Counted from the first letter of the stretch, positions 8,071 through 16,488 are shown. The stretch: DNA of 64,000 nucleotides from Lacrimispora xylanisolvens (GCF_002934545.1 NZ_PTJA01000011.1:1-64000), one strand, 5' to 3'. Made by a program: numbers and translations. Notes: generated by a model from the sequence alone, not told the origin.

Positions 8071-9808
8071 GTATTTACAGAGACGGTTTGCTCTTAGTGA
8101 ACAGGGAGGGAGAGATCTGACAAAGGCAGTATTTGCCTGTGCAGCGGCAAATTTAGGACTTATTTTTCCCATGGGACTATTAATTCTTTTTCTTGAGAAA
8201 CTGCTGACGCCTGTAACAGGAGGAAAGGGAGTACAAATAGGACTTTTTGGATTTATCGGGCTTAGCATACTCTTTCTGATTCTTATTTTTATCCTTCAAT
8301 ATATACAGTATAATAGAACCTTTCTTGCTTCGTATCAGGAAAGCGCCAATTTGCGCATACGGCTGGCAGAAAAGTTAAGAAAGATTCCTCTGTCGTTCTT
8401 TGGAAAAAGGGATCTGGCAGATTTAACCACTACCATAATGGGGGACTGTGCCTGGATGGAGACTGCATTTTCCCACTTTATACCAGAACTGATCGGTGCC
8501 CTGCTTTCTACCGCCTTAGTAGGACTGGGAATGTTTTTTCTGGATGTGAAAATGGCTCTGGCACTTTTGTGGGTGATTCCTGCGGCATTTATGCTATCAG
8601 CGGGGACCAGACCTCTCATTGACCGGATGGAGCGGAAAGAAAAAAAGAAGAAGCTGGCAGCTTCCGATGGAATTCAGGAGTGTATTGAAAATATTCAGGA
8701 TATAAAAGCCAATAACCAGCGGGAGACTTATTTAAAGGATCTGGATTCAAAAATCATTGCGGTTGAGAAAGGGACTGTCCGGATGGAAGTATTAAACGGC
8801 AGCTTTGTAACGGCTTCCCAGATGGTATTACGCCTCGGTATGGCAACAACCGTTCTTACGGGTGCATTTCTCATGACAGAGAGAAAGCTGGATCTTATGG
8901 TATTTCTTATGTTCATGGTTGCAGCTACCCGTATTTACGGTCCCCTGACCGGCTGTCTGAATAATTTATCGGCTGTCTATTCCACCCTGCTGCAGGTAGA
9001 ACGAATGAAAGCCATTGAGGAGGAACCGGTACAGGAGGGGGAAGAAATCAGAAAACTCAGTGGATATGATATCGTGTATGATCATGTGGGATTTTCCTAT
9101 CACCAGAATGAAACTGTACTGGAGGACATCTCTTTCTGCGCCAGACAGGGGCAGGTTACCGCACTGGTTGGCCCTTCCGGCGGCGGCAAAAGTACGGCTG
9201 CAAGACTGGCAGCACGTTTCTGGGATGTGGAAAAAGGAAGGGTTACCATCGGGGGAATGGATGTAAAGGGGATTGATCCGGAATATCTCTTAAAGCATAT
9301 CTCTGTGGTATTTCAGGATGTGATGCTTTTTAACAATACAGTTATGGAAAATATCCGGATCGGCAGAAAGGATGCATCGGACAAAGAAGTCATGGAAGCA
9401 GCGAAAGCGGCTCAGTGCATGGATTTTATCCACCGGCTGCCGGAAGGTTTTCAGACCAGGATCGGTGAGAACGGGTCAGCACTTTCTGGTGGAGAGCGGC
9501 AGCGGCTGTCCATTGCAAGGGCGTTATTAAAAGATGCGCCAGTTATTATACTTGATGAGGCCACAGCCTCCCTGGACGTAGAAAATGAATCTCTCATACA
9601 GAGCGCCATATCAAATCTGATTCGGAATAAAACCGTTCTTATTATCGCCCACCGGATGAGAACAGTTGCCCAGGCAGATAAAATAGTGGTATTAAAAGAC
9701 GGCAAAGTGGCAGAAGAGGGAAGTCCGGAGGTTCTATACAGGAAGAATGGAATCTACCGTCATATGACGGACTTGCAGAATCAAAGCCAGAACTGGTCAA
9801 TCGGATAA
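8063..9808 (+). CDS. ABC exporter half-transporter 2 (fused permease-ATPase)
   Basis: Partner of the preceding half-transporter, with the same architecture: membrane domain about 20-310, ATPase about 335-580. Motifs are Walker A GPSGGGKST, signature LSGGERQRLSIA, Walker B VIILDEATASLD and switch H in IAHRMRT. Both subunits keep the catalytic Glu after Walker B, so both ATP sites look competent. The start overlaps the end of the previous gene; AGGTGA sits 5 bases before ATG 8063, and GTG 8054 is an alternative. Regulation by the TetR protein upstream is likely. Confidence 0.88.
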   Translation: MSKYLQRRFALSEQGGRDLTKAVFACAAANLGLIFPMGLLILFLEKLLTPVTGGKGVQIGLFGFIGLSILFLILIFILQYIQYNRTFLASYQESANLRIRLAEKLRKIPLSFFGKRDLADLTTTIMGDCAWMETAFSHFIPELIGALLSTALVGLGMFFLDVKMALALLWVIPAAFMLSAGTRPLIDRMERKEKKKKLAASDGIQECIENIQDIKANNQRETYLKDLDSKIIAVEKGTVRMEVLNGSFVTASQMVLRLGMATTVLTGAFLMTERKLDLMVFLMFMVAATRIYGPLTGCLNNLSAVYSTLLQVERMKAIEEEPVQEGEEIRKLSGYDIVYDHVGFSYHQNETVLEDISFCARQGQVTALVGPSGGGKSTAARLAARFWDVEKGRVTIGGMDVKGIDPEYLLKHISVVFQDVMLFNNTVMENIRIGRKDASDKEVMEAAKAAQCMDFIHRLPEGFQTRIGENGSALSGGERQRLSIARALLKDAPVIILDEATASLDVENESLIQSAISNLIRNKTVLIIAHRMRTVAQADKIVVLKDGKVAEEGSPEVLYRKNGIYRHMTDLQNQSQNWSIG

Positions 9809-9820
9809 AGGAGGATTGTG

Positions 9821-9849
9821 TTGTAAGATTGTGGGATTTATGGTATAAT
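9821..9849 (+). promoter_or_regulatory. Promoter of the desulfoferrodoxin gene
   Basis: TTGTAA at 9821-9826, a 17-base spacer and a perfect TATAAT at 9844-9849. No PerR-like palindrome was recognised next to it. Confidence 0.65.
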
Positions 9850-9895
9850 TACCATGCAAAATCACAGCAGTCAGAAGAAAAAGGAGGGTATTCAC

Positions 9896-10270
9896 ATGAA
9901 GTTTTTAAAGTGTAATCATTGCGGAAATATTGTAGCGGTTGTAGAAGAAAAAGGCGGTACAATTACCTGTTGCGGAGATAACATGCAGGAGTTGAAAGCC
10001 AATACCACAGATGCAGCCACTGAGAAACATGTACCGGTGATCGAAATCGATGGCCAGAGCGTTACGGTTACGGTTGGTTCTGTAGAGCATCCGATGCTGC
10101 CTGAACATTTCATTGGCTGGATTGTATTAGAGACAAAGATGGGCAACCAGAGAAAGATCTTAAATCCTGGTGACAAACCAGTTGCTAAATTCATGATGTG
10201 TGAAGGCGACGAGGTTCTGGCAGCCTATGAGTACTGCAATCTTCACGGATTGTGGAAAGCAGAGAAATAA
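9896..10270 (+). CDS. dfx: Desulfoferrodoxin (superoxide reductase)
   Basis: Reduces superoxide to hydrogen peroxide without making oxygen, an anaerobe's oxidative-stress defence. The N-terminal desulforedoxin-like domain has the four Cys of the Fe(SCys)4 site as CNHC near residue 6 and CC near residue 29. The catalytic domain shows the active-site His residues in EKHVPVI and HPMLPEHFIGWI. The final Cys and His ligands are in CNLHGLW. Length (124 aa) is typical. AGGAGGG precedes ATG 9896; an upstream ATG at 9854 overlaps the promoter and is unlikely. The gene is monocistronic. Confidence 0.95.
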   Translation: MKFLKCNHCGNIVAVVEEKGGTITCCGDNMQELKANTTDAATEKHVPVIEIDGQSVTVTVGSVEHPMLPEHFIGWIVLETKMGNQRKILNPGDKPVAKFMMCEGDEVLAAYEYCNLHGLWKAEK

Positions 10271-10279
10271 ATAGAATTA

Positions 10280-10313
10280 AAAAGCTCACAGACCTTTGGT
10301 CCGTGGGCTTTTT
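10280..10313 (+). terminator. Terminator of dfx
   Basis: AAAGCTCACAGACC pairs with GGTCCGTGGGCTTTT across a TTT loop, with a T run at its end. Confidence 0.8.
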
Positions 10314-10361
10314 GGTCGTATCCAAGGAAACAGACAGCGTTAAGACAGGAGAGTACCTTTC

Positions 10362-11525
10362 ATGAACAAGAAAGAAGCAAGCGAATTAAAAAAGCTTTTT
10401 ACCCCGGCGAACTGCGCCATCAGCCGGATCTGCGGCTGCTATGTTGACGCAGAAAAGAATAAGCGGACAGAATTAAAGGAGGCCTTTCTCTCTCTTCCGG
10501 AAGAGGAAGCATTTAAATATTTTACCATTTTTAAAAGCGCCCTTTCCGGTACATTGGGAAAAAATCTGGTAAATATGGAATTTCCTCTCCATACAGAAGA
10601 AGAGGGCGGAACACAGAATTTTTTATTAAAACTAAGGGACAGCCAGTTAAAAGATGACAGCCTGATTGAAGAATTTTACGATAAGGTGATCGCAAGCTAT
10701 GATTACGGCGAGAACTATTACATCATCCTGATTCACTGTGCCTATGATATACCGGCAAGATCCTCCGACGGACTGGAGATGTACGACGCCTCTGATTTTG
10801 TCTATGAATTTATCCAGTGCACCATCTGTCCGGTGAAGCTGTCAAAGGCAGGTCTTTGTTATAACTCTCAGGCCAATGTGATCGAGAACAGAAACAGAGA
10901 CTGGATCGTGGAAGCTCCGGAGACCGGATTTTTATTTCCTGCATTTACAGACCGTAATACGGATATTCATGGACTTGTTTATTATTCCAAGAATCCGGAA
11001 CTGCTGCCGGAACGAATGATCGACGAACTCTTAGGCTGCGTAATTCCAATGACAGCAAAGAGCCAGAAGGAGACCTTCCAGACCATCATTGAGGAGACTC
11101 TGGGAGAAAACTGTGATTTTGAGACAGTAAAGAACATTCATGAAACCATCAATGAGATGCTGGAAGAGACAAAAGATGAACCAGCACCCTTTACTATCGA
11201 TAAATACCAGATGAAGAAGCTTCTGGAGAACAATGGCGCATCCCAGGAAAAGCTTGAGGAATTAGAGCAGCGGTTCACTCAGGATGAACAGGAGAAAAAT
11301 CCGGGATTTCTTGCTTCCAATATTGTCAATGCAAGGAGCTTTGAAATCAAGACCACAGATGTGAGTATTAAGGTAGCACCGGATAAAACTTATCTTGTGG
11401 AAAACCGGATGATCGAGGGGCGTCCCTGTATTGTTATCGGCATCAGTGAACATGTGGAAATTAATGGTATTACTGTAAGACCAATTGCAGCCCAGCATTC
11501 TTACGAGGAAGAGCCAGAAGAATAG
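10362..11525 (+). CDS. DUF4317 family protein
   Basis: A 387-aa cytoplasmic protein of a family common in Clostridia and named only as a domain of unknown function. The start MNKKEASELKKLFTPANCAI and the following CGCYVDAEK are what I recognise. The protein is acidic, has no membrane segment or signal, and has a Glu-rich coiled stretch near residues 290-315. It lies between two terminator/promoter boundaries, so it appears to be monocistronic. Function unknown. Confidence 0.8.
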   Translation: MNKKEASELKKLFTPANCAISRICGCYVDAEKNKRTELKEAFLSLPEEEAFKYFTIFKSALSGTLGKNLVNMEFPLHTEEEGGTQNFLLKLRDSQLKDDSLIEEFYDKVIASYDYGENYYIILIHCAYDIPARSSDGLEMYDASDFVYEFIQCTICPVKLSKAGLCYNSQANVIENRNRDWIVEAPETGFLFPAFTDRNTDIHGLVYYSKNPELLPERMIDELLGCVIPMTAKSQKETFQTIIEETLGENCDFETVKNIHETINEMLEETKDEPAPFTIDKYQMKKLLENNGASQEKLEELEQRFTQDEQEKNPGFLASNIVNARSFEIKTTDVSIKVAPDKTYLVENRMIEGRPCIVIGISEHVEINGITVRPIAAQHSYEEEPEE

Positions 11526-11537
11526 GGACAAAATATT

Positions 11538-11566
11538 TTGCCTATCTGTTATGGCTATGCTATACT
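11538..11566 (+). promoter_or_regulatory. Promoter of the FokI-like / Crp gene pair
   Basis: TTGCCT at 11538-11543, 17 bases, TATACT at 11561-11566. The pair therefore has its own promoter, leaving a leader of only about 20 bases before GTG 11595. Confidence 0.6.
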
Positions 11567-11594
11567 GTAAGAAAACTACAGTGAGGAATGAAAC

Positions 11595-13349
11595 GTGGCT
11601 GAGAGAACATTTGGCTGGGTACAGGAGGCCTATACCCTGGACAATTTAAAAAATGTGGTATCCGTATTTGTACCGGATTCCAGTATAAACCGGCTGCTGA
11701 AAACGGATAAGATTCCAAGACTCATTCAGGAAGAAGAGAAAAGAGATGAGTTTATAAAAGAACTGGACCAGGAGGAAATCCGCATTCCCTATACCCATTT
11801 AAAAGGAAAAGGAACACCAAAAGGCTATACCAGAAGCAATGCCCCCTGTTCCGGCATTATCCAGGCGGTTTTGCCTGGACAGAGAAAAGAATATCAGTCT
11901 GACTGGCCGGCGGATTCCTTTTTAAGATGGGCAGTCAGTATTGGTTTTCTGGACTATGACAGGACGTCTGATGAATGCTCTATATCTGACTTAGGAAGGC
12001 AGTATGCAAACGCAGAGGCGGGAAGCAAAGAGGAAGAAGAAGTATTAAAAGATGCCCTTCTTTCCTACCCTCCGGTATGCAGAGTGCTGTCTCTTCTGAT
12101 GAAGGAAGGGCATATGACTAAATTCGAGATAGGAGCCAGGCTTGGTTTTATCGGAGAAGCCGGTTTTACTTCCATTCCCCAGTCCATGATTTTAGAGGGA
12201 CTTGCAGCAGCGCAAGAGAAGGAAGAAAAGACAAAGCTGCTTCAGGACACGGAAGGAACCAGCGACAAGTACGTCAGAACCATTTGCAGCTGGTTAATTT
12301 CTGTCGGCTGGGTTAGGAAAACTCCAAAAGAGATACCCGGTCTTTATGACCACAAGGAAGAGACAGAGGTAATTCCCCAGTCGTATCAGCTGACACTAAA
12401 GGGAAGAACCATATGCAATCATATAACAGGAGTATCCAGATATAAAAAAGTGCCAAAGCGGGTGATGTGGGATATGCTGGCCACCAAGGCAGCAGACCGG
12501 GAATATTTAAGAAACCGGCGGGCTCATATTATATCGTGTCTGGAAAAATCGCCCCTCACCCCGTTGCAGATTCAGGAGTATTTAAGGCAGAAGGGGATAG
12601 AGGAAGAGGCAGAAACCATACTTGATGACATCAAGAGTCTGGAGAATATCGGACTGCAGGTCCAAAAGACCAGAGATACATACCGGATTACAGATGAGAT
12701 TACAGGACTTCTATTTCCGGAAGCACAGTCTTTCCTCCCGGTAAAATCCCAGGTATCCATACTGAAGGATTATTTACGATCCTGCTTGTCGCATGTGGAC
12801 CATAAGTATTTAATTCTGCTGGATTTAGGCTTTGACGGCACCTCCGACCGGGATTACGAGATTCAGACGGCCCAGCTTCTTACTGCAGAATTGTCCTTTC
12901 TTGGTGGAAGACTTGGAGATACCAGAAAGCCGGATGTCTGTATTTACTACGAAGACAACGGTCTGATCATCGATAACAAGGCTTATGGAAAGGGGTATTC
13001 CCTTCCCATTAAGCAAGCCGATGAGATGTACCGGTATATAGAAGAGAATAAGGAACGAAGTGAGCTGCTGAATCCCAACTGCTGGTGGAACATCTTTGAT
13101 GAAGGCGTGAAAACATTTCGCTTTGCCTTTCTGTCCGGAGAGTTTACCGGAGGTTTTAAAGACAGATTAAACCATATCTCCATGCGTTCCGGTATCAAAG
13201 GGGCAGCGGTGAATTCTGCAAATCTGCTTATCATTGCAGAACAGTTAAAATCAGGTACGATGAGCTATGAGGAATTTTTTCAATTGTTTGATCAAAACGA
13301 TGAAATTACAGTTCCACATCTATCATTACAGGGAGGTTTGATACTATGA
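11595..13349 (+). CDS. FokI-like type IIS restriction endonuclease
   Basis: Full-length homologue of the type IIS enzyme FokI (584 aa against about 583). The match runs end to end: RTFGWVQ at the N-terminus, SNAPCSGIIQA, SFLRWAVSIGF, SYPPVCRVLSLL, LGFIGEAGFTSIP, EGTSDKYVR and VPKRVMWDMLATK. The C-terminal cleavage domain keeps the PD-D-x-K site as D447 (in TRKPD) with D460 and K462 (in IIDNKAYGKGYSLPI). Positions I recall as base contacts in FokI are mostly kept, including Gln10, Arg in YTRSNAP, Trp in DWPADS and Glu/Lys/Arg in EGTSDKYVR; FokI Asn13 is replaced by Glu11. GTG start. No methyltransferase lies in the window. The gene overlaps the Crp gene by ATGA. Confidence 0.92.
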   Translation: MAERTFGWVQEAYTLDNLKNVVSVFVPDSSINRLLKTDKIPRLIQEEEKRDEFIKELDQEEIRIPYTHLKGKGTPKGYTRSNAPCSGIIQAVLPGQRKEYQSDWPADSFLRWAVSIGFLDYDRTSDECSISDLGRQYANAEAGSKEEEEVLKDALLSYPPVCRVLSLLMKEGHMTKFEIGARLGFIGEAGFTSIPQSMILEGLAAAQEKEEKTKLLQDTEGTSDKYVRTICSWLISVGWVRKTPKEIPGLYDHKEETEVIPQSYQLTLKGRTICNHITGVSRYKKVPKRVMWDMLATKAADREYLRNRRAHIISCLEKSPLTPLQIQEYLRQKGIEEEAETILDDIKSLENIGLQVQKTRDTYRITDEITGLLFPEAQSFLPVKSQVSILKDYLRSCLSHVDHKYLILLDLGFDGTSDRDYEIQTAQLLTAELSFLGGRLGDTRKPDVCIYYEDNGLIIDNKAYGKGYSLPIKQADEMYRYIEENKERSELLNPNCWWNIFDEGVKTFRFAFLSGEFTGGFKDRLNHISMRSGIKGAAVNSANLLIIAEQLKSGTMSYEEFFQLFDQNDEITVPHLSLQGGLIL

Positions 13350-14014
13350 CACTGGGAGATTATCTTCCTTTTTGGAACAAACTTACAGAGAAACAAAGAG
13401 AAAAGCTGTCATCCAAATCCAAAAAATTAAGATTCGAAAAGGGAATGCTGGTACACGGAGAGTCCGATGAATGCAGCGGTTTTCTTCTTGTAACAGAAGG
13501 TCAGTTAAGAGTGTTTACCATATCGGATGAAGGCCGGGAACTGACTTTGTACCGGCTGTTTGATCGGGATATCTGTCTGTTCTCCGGGTCCTGTATGGTG
13601 AAGAACATTCAGTTTGATGTGACTGTGGAAGCAGAACAGGATACGGCAGTGTTCCAGATTCCAGCTGATATCTATCGTGATTTAATGGAAGAATCAGCCG
13701 TAGTCTCAAACTTCACCAATGAACTGATGGCATCCAGATTTTCCGATGTGATGTGGCTGATGGATCAGGTGATGAACAAAAAGATGGATGGAAGACTGGC
13801 TGCATTCTTACTGGAAGAGTGCAGGCTGAATGATACCATGGAGCTTTCCATCACCCATGAGCAGATCGCCCGGCACTTAGGCACTGCCAGAGAGGTGGTA
13901 ACCCGTCTGCTTCGTTTGTTTCAGGGAGAGAGTCTGGTGAAGATTACAAGAGGGACTGTAGAGCTTCTGGATGAAAAGGGCTTAGAGGTGCTGGCTGCCC
14001 ATAGTCTGAGATGA
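13346..14014 (+). CDS. Crp/Fnr family transcriptional regulator
   Basis: A 222-aa regulator: cyclic-nucleotide-binding-like beta barrel at about 20-120, a dimer helix, then a winged helix-turn-helix (ITHEQIARHLGTAREVVTRL). It has Cys residues in the sensor part (for example in DICLFSGSCMVK) but no clear Fnr-type four-Cys cluster, so the signal is unknown. Its ATG overlaps the stop of the FokI-like gene, with GGGAGG inside that gene, indicating coupled translation. It could control the nuclease, the SulP gene that follows, or distant targets. Confidence 0.88.
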   Translation: MTLGDYLPFWNKLTEKQREKLSSKSKKLRFEKGMLVHGESDECSGFLLVTEGQLRVFTISDEGRELTLYRLFDRDICLFSGSCMVKNIQFDVTVEAEQDTAVFQIPADIYRDLMEESAVVSNFTNELMASRFSDVMWLMDQVMNKKMDGRLAAFLLEECRLNDTMELSITHEQIARHLGTAREVVTRLLRLFQGESLVKITRGTVELLDEKGLEVLAAHSLR

Positions 14015-14051
14015 ACTTGTATGTACTATTTAAAGAACATGAAAAATAAAC

Positions 14052-14080
14052 TTGCTTTCTTTTATCTGGAACGTTATATT
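14052..14080 (+). promoter_or_regulatory. Probable promoter of the SulP gene
   Basis: TTGCTT at 14052-14057, 17 bases, TATATT at 14075-14080. An A/T-rich tract with a second TATAAT-like block follows at about 14101. Confidence 0.5.
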
Positions 14081-14124
14081 ATAAAAAGTTTATAAAAATT
14101 TTATAATAGACAGAGGATGAAGAA

Positions 14125-15759
14125 ATGAAAGATTTGGTACCTCAGTTTTTTTTATCAATGAAGCATTATACGAAGGAGCAGTTCTTGAAAGACTTCGTTT
14201 CCGGAATCATTGTAGCGATCATTGCCCTTCCGCTTTCCATTGCCCTGGCATTAGCAAGCGGTGTTACACCGGAGCAGGGGCTTTACACCGCCATTACAGC
14301 CGGATTTGTGATCTCTTTTCTGGGAGGAAGCAAGGTTCAGATTGCAGGCCCCACCGCCGCATTTGCATCTATCGTAGCGGGGATTGCAGCAAAAAACGGT
14401 TTTGACGGGCTGGTTATGGCAACTATTCTGGCAGGAATCTTTCTGCTTATCATGGGATTTTTGCGTATGGGAAGCCTGATCCGCTTTATTCCATATACCA
14501 TTACCACAGGTTTTACCACAGGAATCGCTGTTACCATATTCATTGGTCAGATCAAGGATTTTATGGGACTTACCTTTCAGCATGCCCCAATCGAAACTCT
14601 TGGAAAAGTCAGTGAGGTGGTGCACAGCATTGGTACCCTCAATCCCATGGCTCTTGCAGTGGGATTTACAGCGCTCATTGTTCTGGTTGTATGGCCCAGA
14701 TTTTTTAAGACCATACCGCCGTCACTGATTGCCGTCATCCTTACGGCGGGTCTTGTAAAAGTGTTTCAACTTCCGGTGAATACCATCGGAGATTTGTACA
14801 CCATATCATCGGATCTTCCCACCTTTCATCTTCCTGTATTTTCTCTTGCCATGGTACAAAGAGTAATGCCGGATGCAGTGACCATAGCGGTTCTGGCAGC
14901 GGTAGAATCCTTGTTGTCCTGCGTAGTTGCAGACGGAATGGTAGGAAGCAGACATAATTCCAATATGGAGCTGGTAGCCCAGGGTGCCGGTAATATCTGT
15001 TCCGCCCTTTTTGGCGGAATACCAGCCACCGGAGCCATAGCAAGAACTGCTGCAAACATAAAAAACGGCGGAAGAACGCCTGTAGCAGGCATGGTTCATG
15101 CAGTGATGCTTCTTTTGGTTTTAGTATTTTTAATGCCTTATGCGGCATTAATTCCCATGCCGGCTATCGCTGCTATTCTTTTTATGGTAGCTTATAACAT
15201 GAGTGAGTGGAGAGTCTTTGTTTCCATCGTGAAGACAGCTCCCAAAAGCGACTGGTCCGTGCTTCTTGTTACTTTTGTATTTACCGTTGCTTTTGATCTG
15301 GTGACAGCCATTGCGGTTGGAATTTTATTTGCTTCCCTGCTGTTCATGAAACGTATGGCAGATGTGACAGAAGTTAGCAGCTGGAAGTACTTAGAGGATG
15401 AAGAAAACAACAGTGAGTCCATAGACTTAAAACCTGTGCCAAAGCATGTCGCGGTCTTTGAAGTAAGCGGTCCCATGTTCTTTGGTGCAGCGGAAAAGAT
15501 TTCCCAGCTGATTATAGAAGAGGGCAAACGGGTTCTGATTCTTAGAATGAGAAGTGTTCCGGCTATGGATGCGACTGCATTAAAAAGTCTGGAAAAACTA
15601 AATCAGAATTTAAAAAGAAAGCATGTGACCCTTATTTTATCCCATGTGAATGACCAGCCCATGTCCATGATGGAGCGGGCGGGCTTTTTGGAGTCAGTGG
15701 GGAGAGAGAACCTTGCAGGTTGCATTGATGAGGCGCTTTTAATGGCAAAAGCCATGTGA
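14125..15759 (+). CDS. SulP family anion permease with STAS domain
   Basis: A 544-aa inner-membrane transporter of the SulP/SLC26 family, which moves sulfate, bicarbonate or other anions. The membrane core covers about 20-415 with the family signature GLYTAITAGFVISFLGGSKV and the conserved AGPTAAF. A cytoplasmic STAS domain at about 435-540 shows RMRSVPAMDATALKSLE. It lies directly upstream of the sulfur-related nitrogenase-like operon, which makes sulfate an attractive but unproven substrate. It has its own promoter and terminator. Confidence 0.9.
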   Translation: MKDLVPQFFLSMKHYTKEQFLKDFVSGIIVAIIALPLSIALALASGVTPEQGLYTAITAGFVISFLGGSKVQIAGPTAAFASIVAGIAAKNGFDGLVMATILAGIFLLIMGFLRMGSLIRFIPYTITTGFTTGIAVTIFIGQIKDFMGLTFQHAPIETLGKVSEVVHSIGTLNPMALAVGFTALIVLVVWPRFFKTIPPSLIAVILTAGLVKVFQLPVNTIGDLYTISSDLPTFHLPVFSLAMVQRVMPDAVTIAVLAAVESLLSCVVADGMVGSRHNSNMELVAQGAGNICSALFGGIPATGAIARTAANIKNGGRTPVAGMVHAVMLLLVLVFLMPYAALIPMPAIAAILFMVAYNMSEWRVFVSIVKTAPKSDWSVLLVTFVFTVAFDLVTAIAVGILFASLLFMKRMADVTEVSSWKYLEDEENNSESIDLKPVPKHVAVFEVSGPMFFGAAEKISQLIIEEGKRVLILRMRSVPAMDATALKSLEKLNQNLKRKHVTLILSHVNDQPMSMMERAGFLESVGRENLAGCIDEALLMAKAM

Positions 15760-15779
15760 TTTGACTATCAGGATTATAA

Positions 15780-15826
15780 ACCAGAGAAGTAAAGCAGAAT
15801 ATTCTGTCTTTCCATCTCTGGTTTTT
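15780..15826 (+). terminator. Terminator of the SulP gene
   Basis: CCAGAGA (15781-15787) pairs with TCTCTGG (15815-15821), enclosing a small CAGAAT/ATTCTG stem, and is followed by TTTTTC. Confidence 0.75.
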
Positions 15827-15891
15827 CTTTATTCTGCCTATTGGTTGAAAATCAGTAAAGCGTTGAGCGGAAATAAAAATAAAAAAAAAGA

Positions 15892-15920
15892 TTGACAACT
15901 TAATCAGATAAGATTATAAT
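15892..15920 (+). promoter_or_regulatory. Promoter of the nitrogenase-like sulfur operon
   Basis: Perfect consensus sigma-A promoter: TTGACA at 15892-15897, 17 bases, TATAAT at 15915-15920. With such strong basal elements, control must come afterwards, which fits the leader peptide and terminator that follow. Confidence 0.88.
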
Positions 15921-15977
15921 TCAAAGCATATTAACATATAACTTTAATAGGGAATGCAAAGGAGAGGTAACCAGCAT

Positions 15978-16088
15978 ATGAAAAATTCTGTAATTAATAC
16001 CGTGAATTTTCAATTTACATATCAGATGAGTTGTTGTTGTAAAGCTGAGTTCGAGTGTAAGAATACAGTTTGTTTTTCTATGCATTAA
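15978..16088 (+). CDS. Cys-rich leader peptide (36 aa), probable attenuator peptide
   Basis: A 36-codon frame with GGAGAGG 10 bases before its ATG. Cysteines are at residues 19, 20, 21, 27 and 32; the core reads MSCCCKAEFECKNTVCFS. Three UGU codons in a row make it sensitive to Cys-tRNA shortage. The stop codon TAA ends 2 bases before the antiterminator segment at 16091, so a ribosome finishing the peptide would cover that segment and favour termination. The 36-aa peptide at 2278 has the same length, the SC..CC core and a D/N-T-V-x-F-S tail. The regulatory role is inferred from this arrangement. Confidence 0.75.
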   Translation: MKNSVINTVNFQFTYQMSCCCKAEFECKNTVCFSMH

Positions 16089-16090
16089 AA

Positions 16091-16145
16091 TACCTGAGTC
16101 CGTTACTGAGGGGTGGCAGGTACTTCTATTGTACCTGTTTTTTTT
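16091..16145 (+). promoter_or_regulatory. Attenuator: competing antiterminator and terminator
   Basis: Terminator: CAGGTAC (16117-16123) with GTACCTG (16131-16137), followed by eight T to 16145. Antiterminator: TACCTG (16091-16096) is an exact complement of CAGGTA (16117-16122) and would use up the left arm of the terminator. The two structures exclude each other, and the first lies within the footprint of a ribosome at the leader stop codon. Confidence 0.75.
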
Positions 16146-16234
16146 ATAAAAAAATGTTAATGAGAAAACCAGATCAACAACATTTGCATACCGCCCAGGA
16201 CTAACACCAGTCAACCATTATGAAATGAGAGAAG

Positions 16235-16399
16235 GTGATTCCTATACCCTATGCAGATTCATCAAAGTCGGATAAAGATTACCTGCATCTGATCAACGAG
16301 ATGGCGAGAGATGTAAAATATGGTTCCATAACCATAACCATTCAAGACGGGAAAATCGTACAGATTGAAAAAAATGAAAAAATCAGATTAAAGGACTGA
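16235..16399 (+). CDS. YezD family (DUF2292) small protein
   Basis: A 54-aa protein whose C-terminal part (VKYGSITITIQDGKIVQIEK then NEKIR) matches the YezD/DUF2292 family. From memory, these small proteins often sit in sulfur assimilation operons; their biochemical role is unknown. The frame is closed by a TGA at 16226-16228, so GTG 16235 is the only usual start, with the GAGAGAAGG before it unusually close. It is the first gene after the attenuator of the nitrogenase-like operon. Confidence 0.78.
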   Translation: MIPIPYADSSKSDKDYLHLINEMARDVKYGSITITIQDGKIVQIEKNEKIRLKD

Positions 16400-16402
16400 C
16401 TG

Positions 16403-16460
16403 GACAACCGGAGGTTCTGATAAGCAAAATCATGCATATCAGACGAAGGTTGTCTTTTTT
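16403..16460 (+). terminator. Second terminator-like hairpin, between yezD-type and nifB-type genes
   Basis: GACAACC (16403-16409) pairs with GGTTGTC (16448-16454), enclosing CTGATA/TATCAG (16417-16422 with 16437-16442), and is followed by six T. If active it would uncouple the YezD gene from the 16 kb behind it. It could be a second control point or a partial terminator. Confidence 0.6.
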
Positions 16461-16488
16461 GTTATCAATTTTTGAAAGTGAGGTAAAG

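Noticed and set aside
15632-16214. Minus-strand frames over the leader region of the sulfur operon
   Set aside because: They lack ribosome sites and family features and run against the promoter, leader peptide and terminator on the plus strand.
15921-16234. SAM, S-box or T-box riboswitch in the sulfur operon leader
   Set aside because: The leader is occupied by a translated-looking peptide and a terminator. I could not find the T-box AGGGUGGnACCGCG-type element or an S-box core.
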